Of a stretch of 12,571 nt of DNA, positions 6,258 to 12,571 are shown in pieces. A program made the translations under genes and the position numbers. The DNA is from Phycisphaerales bacterium (GTDB lineage Bacteria > Planctomycetota > Phycisphaerae > Phycisphaerales > SM1A02): the NCBI GenBank assembly GCA_020427625.1, contig JAGQOI010000020.1, positions 1 through 12,571 on the forward strand. Reading direction: 5' to 3'. Each line of letters begins with the position of its first letter. Position 1 is the stretch's first letter. The notes beneath the pieces are model-generated. The model was not told the DNA's origin, searched no databases, and saw only the letters and a list, made by a program, of their open reading frames with translations.

Positions 6258-8033
6258 TCAGTACAGGGTCGCGGCGGCGGTCACGCACACGATGCCGCTC
6301 AACACGAGCAGCGGCGTTCCGAAGCGGAGGAAGTCGCCCCACGAGTACCCGCCCGGGCCCATGACCATCATGTTGGTCTGATAGCCGATGGGCGTCGCGA
6401 AGGCGGTGGATGCGCCGACGGCGATGCACACGGCGAACGGCGTGAAGTCGAGGCCGTGCGTCGCCGCGGTCTGGAACGCGATCGGGAACACGAGCGCCGC
6501 CGCGGCGTTGTTCGTCATGAGCGACGTGAAGACCGCCGTGATGAGGTACACGCCGGCGAGCATCGCCCACGATCCGTAGGCGGTCGTCCAGCCGAGGACG
6601 GCGGCGGCGAGCGTGTCGGCGAGTCCGGTCTTGTCCATCGCCCGCGCGAGTCCGAAGGCGGTGCCGATGACGATGAGCACCTGCCAGTCGATCGCCTCCC
6701 GCGCCTGCGTTCCCGTGCAGCAGCGCGTGAGCACCATGAGCATCGCGGCGCACAGCGACGCCGTCATGATGCTCAGCCACCCCATCGTCACGACGAGCAC
6801 GAGCCCGGCCAGCAGGCCGACGGCGACCCAGGCGAGACTCCAGCGCGGCGTCGGCGTGCCGGGCAGTTCGCTGACGAGATAGAACGACGCGGAGTCCCGG
6901 TGCTGGCGTGCGAAGCCGGGCTGCGCCTCGAGGAGCAGCGTGTCGCCGGGCCGCAGCACGATGTCGCCGATCTTGCCCTGCACGCGTCCGCCGCTGCGAT
7001 GCACGGCGATGATCACGGCGCTGTAGCGCGTCCGGAACTCACTCGCCCGTACCGTCTTGCCGACGAGCGACGACGACGGCGAGATGACCGCCTCGATGAG
7101 CCGCCGGTCCTGGCGAGGGGGATGGAGTTTCGTGATCTGGTCCGTGTCCGGTTCGAGGCCCTGCATCTGCTGGAGTTCGATGACGGACTCGATGACGCCG
7201 ACGAAGCAGAGCCGGTCGTCGGCGTGCAGGACCTGCGTCGGACCGACGGCGAGCAGCCGCTCCTGCCCACGCTCGATCTGCATGAGGTACAGGCCCGACA
7301 GGTGACGGAGGCCCGCGTCCTCGATCGTGCGGCCGACCACGGGACTGCCGGCGCGGATCCGCATCCACACGAGGTACTCGCGCGGGTCGCCGACGGTCTC
7401 CAGCGGCGTCGCGTGGGTCGGCAGCAGGCGGCGACCGGCGACGACCATGTAGATCATGCCCGCGACGAGCACCGGCACCCCGGCCCACGCGAGCGTGAAC
7501 ATGCCGAACGGACGGATTCCGCCCGGTCCGGCATGCGACTCGATGAGTTCGTTCACGACGAGGTTCGTGCTCGTCCCGATCAGCGTGCACGTGCCGCCGA
7601 GCATCGCCGCGAACGACAGCGGCATGAACAGACGGGAGGGATTGAGTCGATTGCGCTTCGCCCACCCGCTCAGGACCGGCAGGAACATCGCGACGACGGG
7701 CGTGTTGTTCACGAAGGCGCTCATCGCGGCGACGGGCAGGAGCAGACGACCCTGGGCCGCGAGCATCGTGCGCGGCCGCCCGAGCCACCGGCGCGTGATC
7801 GTCGTCATCCCGCCGGTCTCCTTGAGACCCTGCGCGACGATGTACAACAGGCCGACCGAGATCACCGCCGGATTCGCGAACCCGGCGACCGCCTCCGACG
7901 GCGTCAGCACGTCCGCGACGAGCAATACCGCGATCGCGCAGAGAAAGATGATGTCCGCGCCCATCCGACGCGACGTGAGCGCGGCGATCACGCCCGTCAC
8001 CACCACCGCCGTCAAGATCGCGTCGAAGGTCAT
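6258..8033 (-). CDS. SLC13-type permease with two RCK_C (TrkA-C) domains, probable sulfate importer
   Basis: 591-residue membrane protein. Two groups of hydrophobic segments (about 1-200 and 397-591) flank a soluble insert at about 208-392 that looks like two RCK_C domains in tandem; the first ends DDRLCFVGV and the second contains RPGDTLLLEA. Family motifs in the transport halves are FVNNTP, GTSTNLVVNEL, TNNAAAALVFP and GYQTNMMVMGPGGY, the last three matching the SNT-type anion and sodium sites of the DASS family. DASS members with this insert are often sulfate or other anion transporters. The neighbouring PAP phosphatase and cysC favour sulfate, which is inference. The ATG at 8033 is chosen, while an in-frame GTG lies at 8045. 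It follows the phosphatase gene by about 30 bases and precedes the EEP gene by 20. Confidence 0.92.
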   Translation of the reverse strand: MTFDAILTAVVVTGVIAALTSRRMGADIIFLCAIAVLLVADVLTPSEAVAGFANPAVISVGLLYIVAQGLKETGGMTTITRRWLGRPRTMLAAQGRLLLPVAAMSAFVNNTPVVAMFLPVLSGWAKRNRLNPSRLFMPLSFAAMLGGTCTLIGTSTNLVVNELIESHAGPGGIRPFGMFTLAWAGVPVLVAGMIYMVVAGRRLLPTHATPLETVGDPREYLVWMRIRAGSPVVGRTIEDAGLRHLSGLYLMQIERGQERLLAVGPTQVLHADDRLCFVGVIESVIELQQMQGLEPDTDQITKLHPPRQDRRLIEAVISPSSSLVGKTVRASEFRTRYSAVIIAVHRSGGRVQGKIGDIVLRPGDTLLLEAQPGFARQHRDSASFYLVSELPGTPTPRWSLAWVAVGLLAGLVLVVTMGWLSIMTASLCAAMLMVLTRCCTGTQAREAIDWQVLIVIGTAFGLARAMDKTGLADTLAAAVLGWTTAYGSWAMLAGVYLITAVFTSLMTNNAAAALVFPIAFQTAATHGLDFTPFAVCIAVGASTAFATPIGYQTNMMVMGPGGYSWGDFLRFGTPLLVLSGIVCVTAAATLY

Positions 8034-8063
8034 CGTCCCGACCACCCGCGGATCGCCGACGCG

Positions 8064-9089
8064 CTACCGCGACGACAAACCCAACGCTCCGATCGCCTCG
8101 ATCACCCGGGCGTGCACATCCGGCGCGGCACACACCACGCCGCGATTCTTCTCCAGCCGCCGCCCGTGCGAGAATTCCAGATCACGGCCGGTGATGTCCG
8201 TGACGATCGCGCCGGCCTCGGTCGCGATCAGCGCGCCGGCCGCGTGATCCCAGATCTTCTCGACGTACGTCGCGCTCGTCGGCATGCGCAGGTACAGGTC
8301 GGACTGTCCGCGGGCGACGACGGCGTACTTCGCCTGGCTGTCGAGTTGGACCGACGTCCGCTCGTAGCCGAGGTGTTCGAGGATCCGGGCCGCGTGATCG
8401 TGGCGCGTGTGCGACGACTCGACCGATTCGCACAGGCGGACCGTCGCGCCGTCGCGCGTCGTCGTCGCGTGGATGACCGATCGTCGCGTCGGGTCGACCG
8501 GATCGACCGCCCAGGCGCCGCCGCCTCGGGTCGCGGCGAACACCGTGCCGATCGCATCCGCGATCGCCGGGTCGCCGGTCGAGCCGGCGGCGAGGTTCGG
8601 GCAGCCCATCACGCCGAGCTGCACCTCGCCGCCTTCGATGCGGGCGAGGGCGATCGCGTACTGCTGCCCGCGCAGGAAGCCCTTCGTGCCGTCGACGGGG
8701 TCGAGCGTCCAGAAGCCGTCCGCGCGGCCGTCATGGTCGCCGGCGTCGATCGCCGCCATCACGTCGCCGGCGTCGATGTCCGGTTCGTAGCGTCGGACGG
8801 CGGTGACGACCTCTTCGAGCAGCGCGGCATTGGCGGGATCGCGCAGCGACGCCGCGGACTCCTCGCCGACGAGGTGGACCTCGCCGAATCCGCGGCGCAG
8901 CGCGATGGCGATGATGGCCTGCACGGCGAAGTCGGCGACGGTCACCGGGCTCCGATCGTCCTTCGTGAGGCGTCCGACGCGTTCGAGGTCGTGCTGAACG
9001 AGGCGCGCCACGCCGCATGCCTCCGCGACGGCTTCCACGGCGGTCGTCAGCATCGCGTCGTGTTCCACCGTGCCCGAGGGTCTGCTCAC
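8064..9089 (-). CDS. 3'(2'),5'-bisphosphate nucleotidase, Hal2/SAL1-like
   Basis: 341 residues, inositol-monophosphatase superfamily. It should remove the 3'-phosphate of PAP (and perhaps PAPS) to give AMP (or APS), clearing the by-product of sulfotransfer. Metal-site motifs are SPVTVAD (D53), GEES (E76-E77), the signature LDPVDGTKGFLRG (D130, D133) and WDHAAG (D281). The long form, with GTKGFLRGQQYAIAL and GCPN followed by ATRGGGAW, resembles yeast Hal2 and plant SAL1 more than the shorter bacterial CysQ. The GTG start at 9089 is given, with a GGAG about 11 bases upstream; an ATG at 9053 (329 residues) is a fair alternative. The gene lies 96 bases after cysC and 30 before the permease, which fits a sulfate-activation operon. 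In other contexts such enzymes hydrolyse inositol phosphates, but the neighbours favour PAP. Confidence 0.93.
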   Translation of the reverse strand: MSRPSGTVEHDAMLTTAVEAVAEACGVARLVQHDLERVGRLTKDDRSPVTVADFAVQAIIAIALRRGFGEVHLVGEESAASLRDPANAALLEEVVTAVRRYEPDIDAGDVMAAIDAGDHDGRADGFWTLDPVDGTKGFLRGQQYAIALARIEGGEVQLGVMGCPNLAAGSTGDPAIADAIGTVFAATRGGGAWAVDPVDPTRRSVIHATTTRDGATVRLCESVESSHTRHDHAARILEHLGYERTSVQLDSQAKYAVVARGQSDLYLRMPTSATYVEKIWDHAAGALIATEAGAIVTDITGRDLEFSHGRRLEKNRGVVCAAPDVHARVIEAIGALGLSSR

Positions 9090-9185
9090 GTCGTCACTCG
9101 CTCCATCGTCTCGTGGATCGGATTCTCGGACCCGCGCGGACGCGCGTCCCGCCGGTCTTCCTTCGACCAGATCACCGTGGCATGA
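9090..9185. other. Short gap between cysC and the bisphosphate nucleotidase
   Basis: 96 bases on the same-strand junction. I see no gene, terminator hairpin with T-run, or promoter here. A GGAG near 9103 may serve the GTG start of the downstream gene. It is compatible with read-through of one transcript. Confidence 0.4.
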
Positions 9186-9818
9186 TCAGCCCGGTCCGGG
9201 CGTCGAGCCGACAATCCCGCGCGCCACGAGCAGTTCGACGATGCCTTCGACGCAGCGGGCGACGTCGTCACGCTCCGTCCGGAGCACGAGTTCGGGCCGC
9301 GCCGGCGCCTCGTAGGGATCGTCGATGCCCGTGAACCCGGTGATCTCGCCCGCCCGAGCCTTCCGGTACAGGCCCTTCGGGTCGCGGGCCTCGCAGACCG
9401 CCAGCGGCGTGTCGACGAAGATCTCCAGGAACGGCACGCCCGATGCGTCGTGCAGCGCCCGCGCCGCGTCACGGTCGGCCGCGTAGGGACTGATGAAACT
9501 CGTGATCGCCAGCACGCCGGCGTCGGCGAAGAGGCGCGCCACCTCGGCGATCCGCCGGATGTTCTCGACGCGATCCTCGGCGGAGAACCCGAGATCGCCG
9601 TTCAGGCCGTGCCGGATGTTGTCGCCGTCCAGCCGATACGACCACACGCCCCGGGCCACGAGCGTGTGCTCGAGCGCCGCGCCGATCGTCGACTTGCCCG
9701 ACCCGCTCAGACCCGTGAGCCACAACGTCGCGCCGTGGGCGCGCAGCATCGACCATCGGGCCTCCCGCGTGAGGTCGCCCTGATGCCAGACCACGTTGTC
9801 ACTTTGACGGGATTGCAT
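9186..9818 (-). CDS. cysC: Adenylylsulfate kinase
   Basis: 210-residue APS kinase: ATP + adenylyl sulfate gives PAPS + ADP, in the cytoplasm. Motifs in order are VVWHQGDLTREAR at the N-terminus, the P-loop GLSGSGKST (36-44, K42), DGDN (64-67), ENIRRIAEVA, SFISPYAADRDAAR with S110 at the conserved phospho-serine position, KGLYRKAR, and FTGIDDPYEAP. It is standalone, not fused to a sulfate adenylyltransferase, and no adenylyltransferase gene is in the window. The ATG at 9818 is chosen because the conserved N-terminus begins there. In-frame ATGs at 9863 and 9866 fall on the likely -10 element. First gene of the sulfate unit, reading into the PAP phosphatase and permease. PAPS could serve reductive assimilation or sulfotransferases. 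Confidence 0.96.
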   Translation of the reverse strand: MQSRQSDNVVWHQGDLTREARWSMLRAHGATLWLTGLSGSGKSTIGAALEHTLVARGVWSYRLDGDNIRHGLNGDLGFSAEDRVENIRRIAEVARLFADAGVLAITSFISPYAADRDAARALHDASGVPFLEIFVDTPLAVCEARDPKGLYRKARAGEITGFTGIDDPYEAPARPELVLRTERDDVARCVEGIVELLVARGIVGSTPGPG

Positions 9819-9861
9819 GGATGAACGAGATCTCGGACGGCGCGAGGCGTCGTGAACGCCC

Positions 9862-9867
9862 ATCATA
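9862..9867 (-). promoter_or_regulatory. Candidate -10 element for cysC
   Basis: TATGAT on the minus strand differs from TATAAT at one position and is AT-rich in a very GC-rich setting. A start of transcription near 9855 would leave a leader of about 37 bases before the cysC ATG at 9818. No good -35 is seen at the usual distance, so an activator may be needed. Confidence 0.4.
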
Positions 9868-9926
9868 GTCGCCGGGCGCAGGGTTCGGGGGTCGTCGGAC
9901 GCACCATCGTCACACCGCCCGGACCA

Positions 9927-9944
9927 CTGGCTGAAAAAGGCCAG
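9927..9944. promoter_or_regulatory. Small inverted repeat with A-rich loop
   Basis: CTGGC and GCCAG form a 5-bp stem around the 8-base loop TGAAAAAG, extendable by one G-T pair. It sits midway between the divergent genes, upstream of the cysC -10 candidate. It could be an activator site or a chance stem. Confidence 0.3.
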
Positions 9945-9963
9945 AATCGGCACAGCGCGACGA

Positions 9964-9978
9964 CGATCGGACCGATCG
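9964..9978. promoter_or_regulatory. Perfect 15-bp inverted repeat upstream of HDOD gene
   Basis: CGATCGG-a-CCGATCG has two 7-bp arms around one base. It lies just before an ATG at 9980 and about 95 bases before the preferred start at 10073. It is a plausible operator in the HDOD gene leader or a shared divergent promoter; no regulator can be assigned. Confidence 0.4.
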
Positions 9979-10072
9979 CATGAGGCCGCGCCGACCCTTC
10001 CGCGGACGGGCGGCAACCCGTGTCGAGCGCTTCGAGGCGCGACCAGTCTCCGGACCCTGGGGATTCCCCCGC

Positions 10073-11398
10073 ATGCGGATCCGTACCGTCTCCGACGTCC
10101 TCAGTCGCGCCGCCATCCGTCAACCGTCGGCCGCGGTCGCGGCGATCGTCAAGGCGGTGAACGAGGACGACACCGACGCGACGCCTGTCGTCGCGGCACT
10201 CGAGCGTCATCCGTCGCTGGGGGCGCGCCTGCACCGCACGGTCGCGGCCGGTCTGTTCACGAACGCCGAGGCGTCGTCGTCGCTGGACGATGTCGTCGCG
10301 CGTCTCGGCCTTCCCATGGTGCGCGCCATCGCGGTCGCGGAGACGGTCATCCATACGAGCCGCGCACTCGACGAGGTTCGCTCGGACGAAGGCCGGCGGT
10401 ACCGGCAGCGGGTCGTCACGGGCGGGATCGCGGCCTGGCGTCTGGCCCGTCAGATCGCGCCGGCCGTCGCCGCCGACGCATTGCTCGCGGGCCTGCTCCA
10501 GGACGTCGGCCAGATCGCGTGCCTCCAGGTCCTGCCCGACCGATACCCGTCGCTCCTCGCGGCGGTGGGTCCCGACCACGAGCGTCTCGCGATCGCCGAA
10601 CTCGGCGCGTTCGGCTTCACCCATGCGATCGTCGGCGCCGCCGTCGCCGGGGCCTGGACCCTGCCGCCGAGCATCGCCCGCTGCATCGAGCAGCACGGCG
10701 CGCCGCTGCCCGTGACCGACCGCTCCCGCCTGACGCTGCCGCACGTCGTCCGGCTCGGACGCCTCATCGCGACGTCATTCGGCGACATCCGCGCCTCCCG
10801 CGCCATCAACGCGCTCGGCGCCCACTGGGATGTCCTCGCCTTCGATCGGGACACCGTCATCGACTGCCTCGACGACATCCGGCGTCGCGCGGCACAGTTC
10901 GAGACGATCCTCCTCAACCCCGTCGTCAACGGCGCCGTGAACCGGACCACCACGCCCCGCGGCGCCACGCTCGATCACGTGCTGCTCGTGCACGATGACG
11001 TTGCGTTCACCGCCATGATGCGGTCGACGATCGACGCCGCGACCGGCGCCGTCATCACCGTCGTCGACTCCGTCCACGCCGCGCAGTCGTGGCTGGCCGA
11101 CGCCGGTTCACCGACGCCGGACGTCATCATCTCCGCGCAGCGTCTTCCCGACCGGCTCGCTCTCGAACTGCTTCTGCTGGGCGGCCGCCGTCCGGAGATG
11201 CCGTTCATCGTCATCGCCGATCGCGCGGACCCGTCGACGGCCGCGGCCATGGTGCTGTCGGGCGCCCGCGCCGTGCACACCCGCAGCGAGATCGAGGCCG
11301 ATCCGTTCGGATGGGTCGACCGGGTGCGGCACGACTGTCTCCCGCCGGCCGATGCCGCGCCTCAGCGTCCGGCGAGGGTCTCGGGCAGGAACTGGTAG
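10073..11398 (+). CDS. HDOD domain protein with degenerate C-terminal receiver
   Basis: 441 residues. Residues about 15-280 are an HDOD domain: SLGARLHRTV, the HD motif changed to Q143-D144 in LLQDVGQIA, and AWTLPPSIARCIEQHG at the end. Residues about 300-420 follow a receiver fold, starting HVLLVHDD with the acidic pair D308-D309. The phosphoacceptor position in VIISAQRLP is A355, the Ser/Thr position is Ala (FIVIADR), and the lysine is not conserved. It should therefore not be phosphorylated like a normal receiver. The likely role is protein-protein signalling. The ATG at 10073 is preferred because codons from the earlier ATG at 9980 have noticeably weaker third-base GC (about 74%) and read as Arg/Pro-rich sequence. 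It runs divergently from cysC. Its 3' end overlaps the convergent CBS gene by 37 bases. Confidence 0.85.
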   Translation: MRIRTVSDVLSRAAIRQPSAAVAAIVKAVNEDDTDATPVVAALERHPSLGARLHRTVAAGLFTNAEASSSLDDVVARLGLPMVRAIAVAETVIHTSRALDEVRSDEGRRYRQRVVTGGIAAWRLARQIAPAVAADALLAGLLQDVGQIACLQVLPDRYPSLLAAVGPDHERLAIAELGAFGFTHAIVGAAVAGAWTLPPSIARCIEQHGAPLPVTDRSRLTLPHVVRLGRLIATSFGDIRASRAINALGAHWDVLAFDRDTVIDCLDDIRRRAAQFETILLNPVVNGAVNRTTTPRGATLDHVLLVHDDVAFTAMMRSTIDAATGAVITVVDSVHAAQSWLADAGSPTPDVIISAQRLPDRLALELLLLGGRRPEMPFIVIADRADPSTAAAMVLSGARAVHTRSEIEADPFGWVDRVRHDCLPPADAAPQRPARVSGRNW

Positions 11399-12177
11399 CG
11401 ATCGCAGAGTCGCAGGATCGTGTCGAGACTGGTCGCGAGCAGGGTGATCGTGTCCCAACTGTGATCGACGATGTCGTGCACGTGCGCGAGGCTGTTGCGG
11501 AGGCGTTCGATCTCGAGCAGTCGCTTCTTGGCATGATTGCGCGACTCGAAGCCGAACTGCGCGCGGATGTCGTCGTCCTTGAAGAGCACGTGTCCCTTGT
11601 CGGAGAAGTGCAGACAGTCGACGAGGTCGGGCGACTGGTTGCGACGCCGGCGTTCGCGTTGGAGGTCACGGGCGCGGTTGAGGCGGGTCGCCGGCAGATG
11701 CTGCGTCCACGACGTGCCGTCGAACTCCCGGCGGAGCGCGATCGAGAAGACCTCCTCGAGCACGGAGACGAGCCCGAACAGCCACATGCGGACCGGCGTC
11801 TTCTCGAGATCGTGACGCGTCACGATCCCGGAGACCTGCCCGAGTCCGGTGACGAAGACGCAGGGCGTGCGGTCGAGGGCCCGGATGGCATCGCGGATCG
11901 AGTCGTTCTCGCCGAGCAACTGGTTCGTGCCGAAGTAGCGGATCGAGTCGCGGCACGGCCCGGCGGCGAGCGCGTCCCGTTCGACGTATCCCACCACCGA
12001 GCCGTCGACCCGGACGCCGACGACGTCGAAGTCCTGGCGGGTCATGAAGGCCCGGATCGATGCGCCGTCGCGCTCGTCGTCGAACGACGCGAGCGACTCG
12101 GCGACGTCCATCACCGTGAACCCGCTCTCGAAGAACCGGCGGATGCTCGCCCGCGCCGAGATGCTCCCGTGACTCAT
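11362..12177 (-). CDS. Tandem CBS domains fused to a HEPN-like C-terminal region
   Basis: 271-residue soluble protein. Two CBS repeats occupy about 18-75 (FDVVGVRVDGSVVGYVERDAL) and 85-128 (PCVFVTGLGQVSGIVTRHDLEKTP); text split: CBS pairs usually bind adenine nucleotides and sense energy state or messengers. Residues about 129-271 are mostly helical: RMWLFGLVSVLEEVFS, a basic stretch RERRRRN, FGFESRNHAKKRL, then RLRNSLAH. R227-N228-x3-H232 matches the catalytic R-polar-x3-H pattern of HEPN ribonucleases. This suggests a CBS-gated RNase or a HEPN-like partner domain. HEPN status is inferred from motif and helical character only. The ATG at 12177 has no clear ribosome-binding site, so the message may be leaderless. 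It is divergent from the PadR gene and overlaps the HDOD gene's end. No toxin-antitoxin partner is adjacent. CBS call is firm; HEPN call is moderate. Confidence 0.85.
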   Translation of the reverse strand: MSHGSISARASIRRFFESGFTVMDVAESLASFDDERDGASIRAFMTRQDFDVVGVRVDGSVVGYVERDALAAGPCRDSIRYFGTNQLLGENDSIRDAIRALDRTPCVFVTGLGQVSGIVTRHDLEKTPVRMWLFGLVSVLEEVFSIALRREFDGTSWTQHLPATRLNRARDLQRERRRRNQSPDLVDCLHFSDKGHVLFKDDDIRAQFGFESRNHAKKRLLEIERLRNSLAHVHDIVDHSWDTITLLATSLDTILRLCDRYQFLPETLAGR

Positions 12178-12257
12178 GCGGGCAGCGTAGCAGGTGAAGC
12201 GGCGGATTCTTCGGCATTTTACCTTGCCGATATATCGGGTTGCGATACATTGAGAAC
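12178..12257. promoter_or_regulatory. Divergent AT-rich promoter region, CBS gene / PadR gene
   Basis: 80 bases, with a markedly AT-rich core (12207-12255) compared with the rest of the window. It contains a perfect 12-bp palindrome and possible -35-like (TTTACC 12219-12224) and -10-like (TACATT 12246-12251) hexamers facing the PadR gene, neither spaced ideally. It probably drives both genes. Confidence 0.55.
12227..12238. promoter_or_regulatory. 12-bp palindrome, candidate PadR operator
   Basis: CCGATATATCGG is a perfect palindrome 19 bases before the PadR start codon. PadR regulators are winged-helix dimers that usually bind AT-rich dyads in their own promoters, so an autoregulatory operator is a natural reading. 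This is inferred from position and symmetry. Confidence 0.5.
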
Positions 12258-12571
12258 ATGCCCGACGGCGCCGCCCGAGACCTCCTCCGCGCGTCCAACG
12301 ACCTCGTCGTCCTGTCCGTCCTCACCGACGGACCGCAGTACGGCTACGCGATCATCCAGCACGTCGCGGCTCGGTCCGACCGCTCCCTCCGCTTCACCCC
12401 CGGCGTCCTCTACCCCCTCCTCCACCAGATGGAGGCCGACGGACTCCTCCTCAGTTCGTGGGAGAACGTCCAGGCCGAAGGACGCACGCCCGATCAGCCC
12501 GGGCGACGACGGAAGTGGTATCGCCTCTCCGCCCGGGGACGACGACGGCTCGCCCAACGCGTCGACGCCCA
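12258..12571 (+). CDS. PadR-family transcriptional regulator (C-terminus beyond window edge)
   Basis: 104 complete codons are visible before the edge. The N-terminal winged helix is typical of PadR: LLRASNDLVVLSVLTDGPQYGYAI split as LLRASNDLVVLSVL then TDGPQYGYAI, followed by FTPGVLYPLLHQMEADGLL and the wing GRRRKWYRLSARGRRRL. Family members repress promoters and respond to small ligands such as phenolics or drugs, and often control a nearby transporter or membrane gene that may lie past the edge. The ATG at 12258 is the first start in frame at the expected distance from the HTH; only a weak GAGAA purine tract precedes it. Divergent from the CBS/HEPN-like gene, with which it shares an 80-base promoter region. 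The ligand and targets are unknown. Confidence 0.92.
   Translation, partial: MPDGAARDLLRASNDLVVLSVLTDGPQYGYAIIQHVAARSDRSLRFTPGVLYPLLHQMEADGLLLSSWENVQAEGRTPDQPGRRRKWYRLSARGRRRLAQRVDA

Larger units (their letters stand above)
9819..10072. promoter_or_regulatory. Divergent intergenic region between cysC and HDOD gene
   Basis: 254 bases from which cysC reads left and the HDOD gene reads right. It contains a candidate -10 for cysC, a hairpin with an A-rich loop, and a perfect 15-bp inverted repeat. Codon-like GC bias weakens across 9980-10072, arguing that this stretch is not coding. Confidence 0.6.

Noticed and set aside
6456..9185. 909-residue plus-strand open frame antisense to the permease and the bisphosphate nucleotidase
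   Set aside because: Low-complexity Arg/Asp/His composition and no motifs; the minus-strand genes beneath it are clear family members.
9980..10072. N-terminal extension of the HDOD protein from the ATG at 9980
   Set aside because: Weaker third-base GC and an Arg/Pro-rich peptide unlike the rest; the ATG at 10073 fits better, though it is not excluded.
9863..10744. Minus-strand 293-residue frame across the start of the HDOD gene
   Set aside because: Arg/Asp-rich shadow of the plus-strand HDOD gene, with no domain.
11362..12571. Toxin-antitoxin or defence island around the HEPN-like gene
   Set aside because: No small antitoxin, nucleotidyltransferase, nuclease or mobile-element gene is adjacent; the neighbours are an HDOD protein and a PadR regulator.

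Overview
The window is very GC-rich, with strongly GC-biased third codon positions, and it is densely packed with genes. The mix of families suggests a member of the Planctomycetota, perhaps the Phycisphaerae: an excisionase-type helix-turn-helix fused to a receiver, several HDOD proteins, and a eukaryote-like Hal2-type phosphatase. This assignment rests on gene content only; no rRNA or other taxonomic marker is present. I see no tRNA, rRNA, CRISPR array, insertion sequence or phage gene.

Layout. Bases 1-3413 (minus strand) hold a three-gene signalling cassette read right to left: an HTH-receiver protein, an HDOD/histidine-kinase hybrid, and an atypical receiver protein cut by the window edge. 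Bases 3595-9818 (minus strand) hold six tightly spaced genes read right to left: cysC (APS kinase), a Hal2-type 3'-phosphoadenosine phosphatase, an SLC13-type permease with two RCK_C domains, a membrane-anchored EEP-fold protein, a metallophosphoesterase and tsaB (tRNA t6A synthesis). After a 254-base divergent intergenic region, a plus-strand HDOD protein with a degenerate receiver runs to 11398. It converges on, and overlaps by 37 bases, a minus-strand protein (11362-12177) with two CBS domains and a C-terminal region carrying a HEPN-like R-N-x3-H motif. A second divergent, unusually AT-rich region leads to a PadR-type regulator (from 12258) that runs off the right edge.

How the genes work together. 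cysC, the phosphatase and the permease form a coherent sulfate unit: import of the anion, phosphorylation of APS to PAPS, and removal of the PAP by-product. The permease substrate is inferred from these neighbours. The downstream EEP, metallophosphoesterase and tsaB genes look like operon passengers. The HTH-receiver, the HDOD kinase and the atypical receiver probably form one signalling pathway, given their order, the 8-base overlap between the last two and the complementary domains. A second HDOD protein with a receiver that lacks its phosphorylation site lies about 6.6 kb away.

The most unusual items are the CBS/HEPN-like fusion, the two non-canonical receivers (one with a 15-bp tandem-repeat linker), and the inverted repeats in the regulatory gaps. 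No large undescribed system such as a multi-gene defence island can be supported from this sequence.
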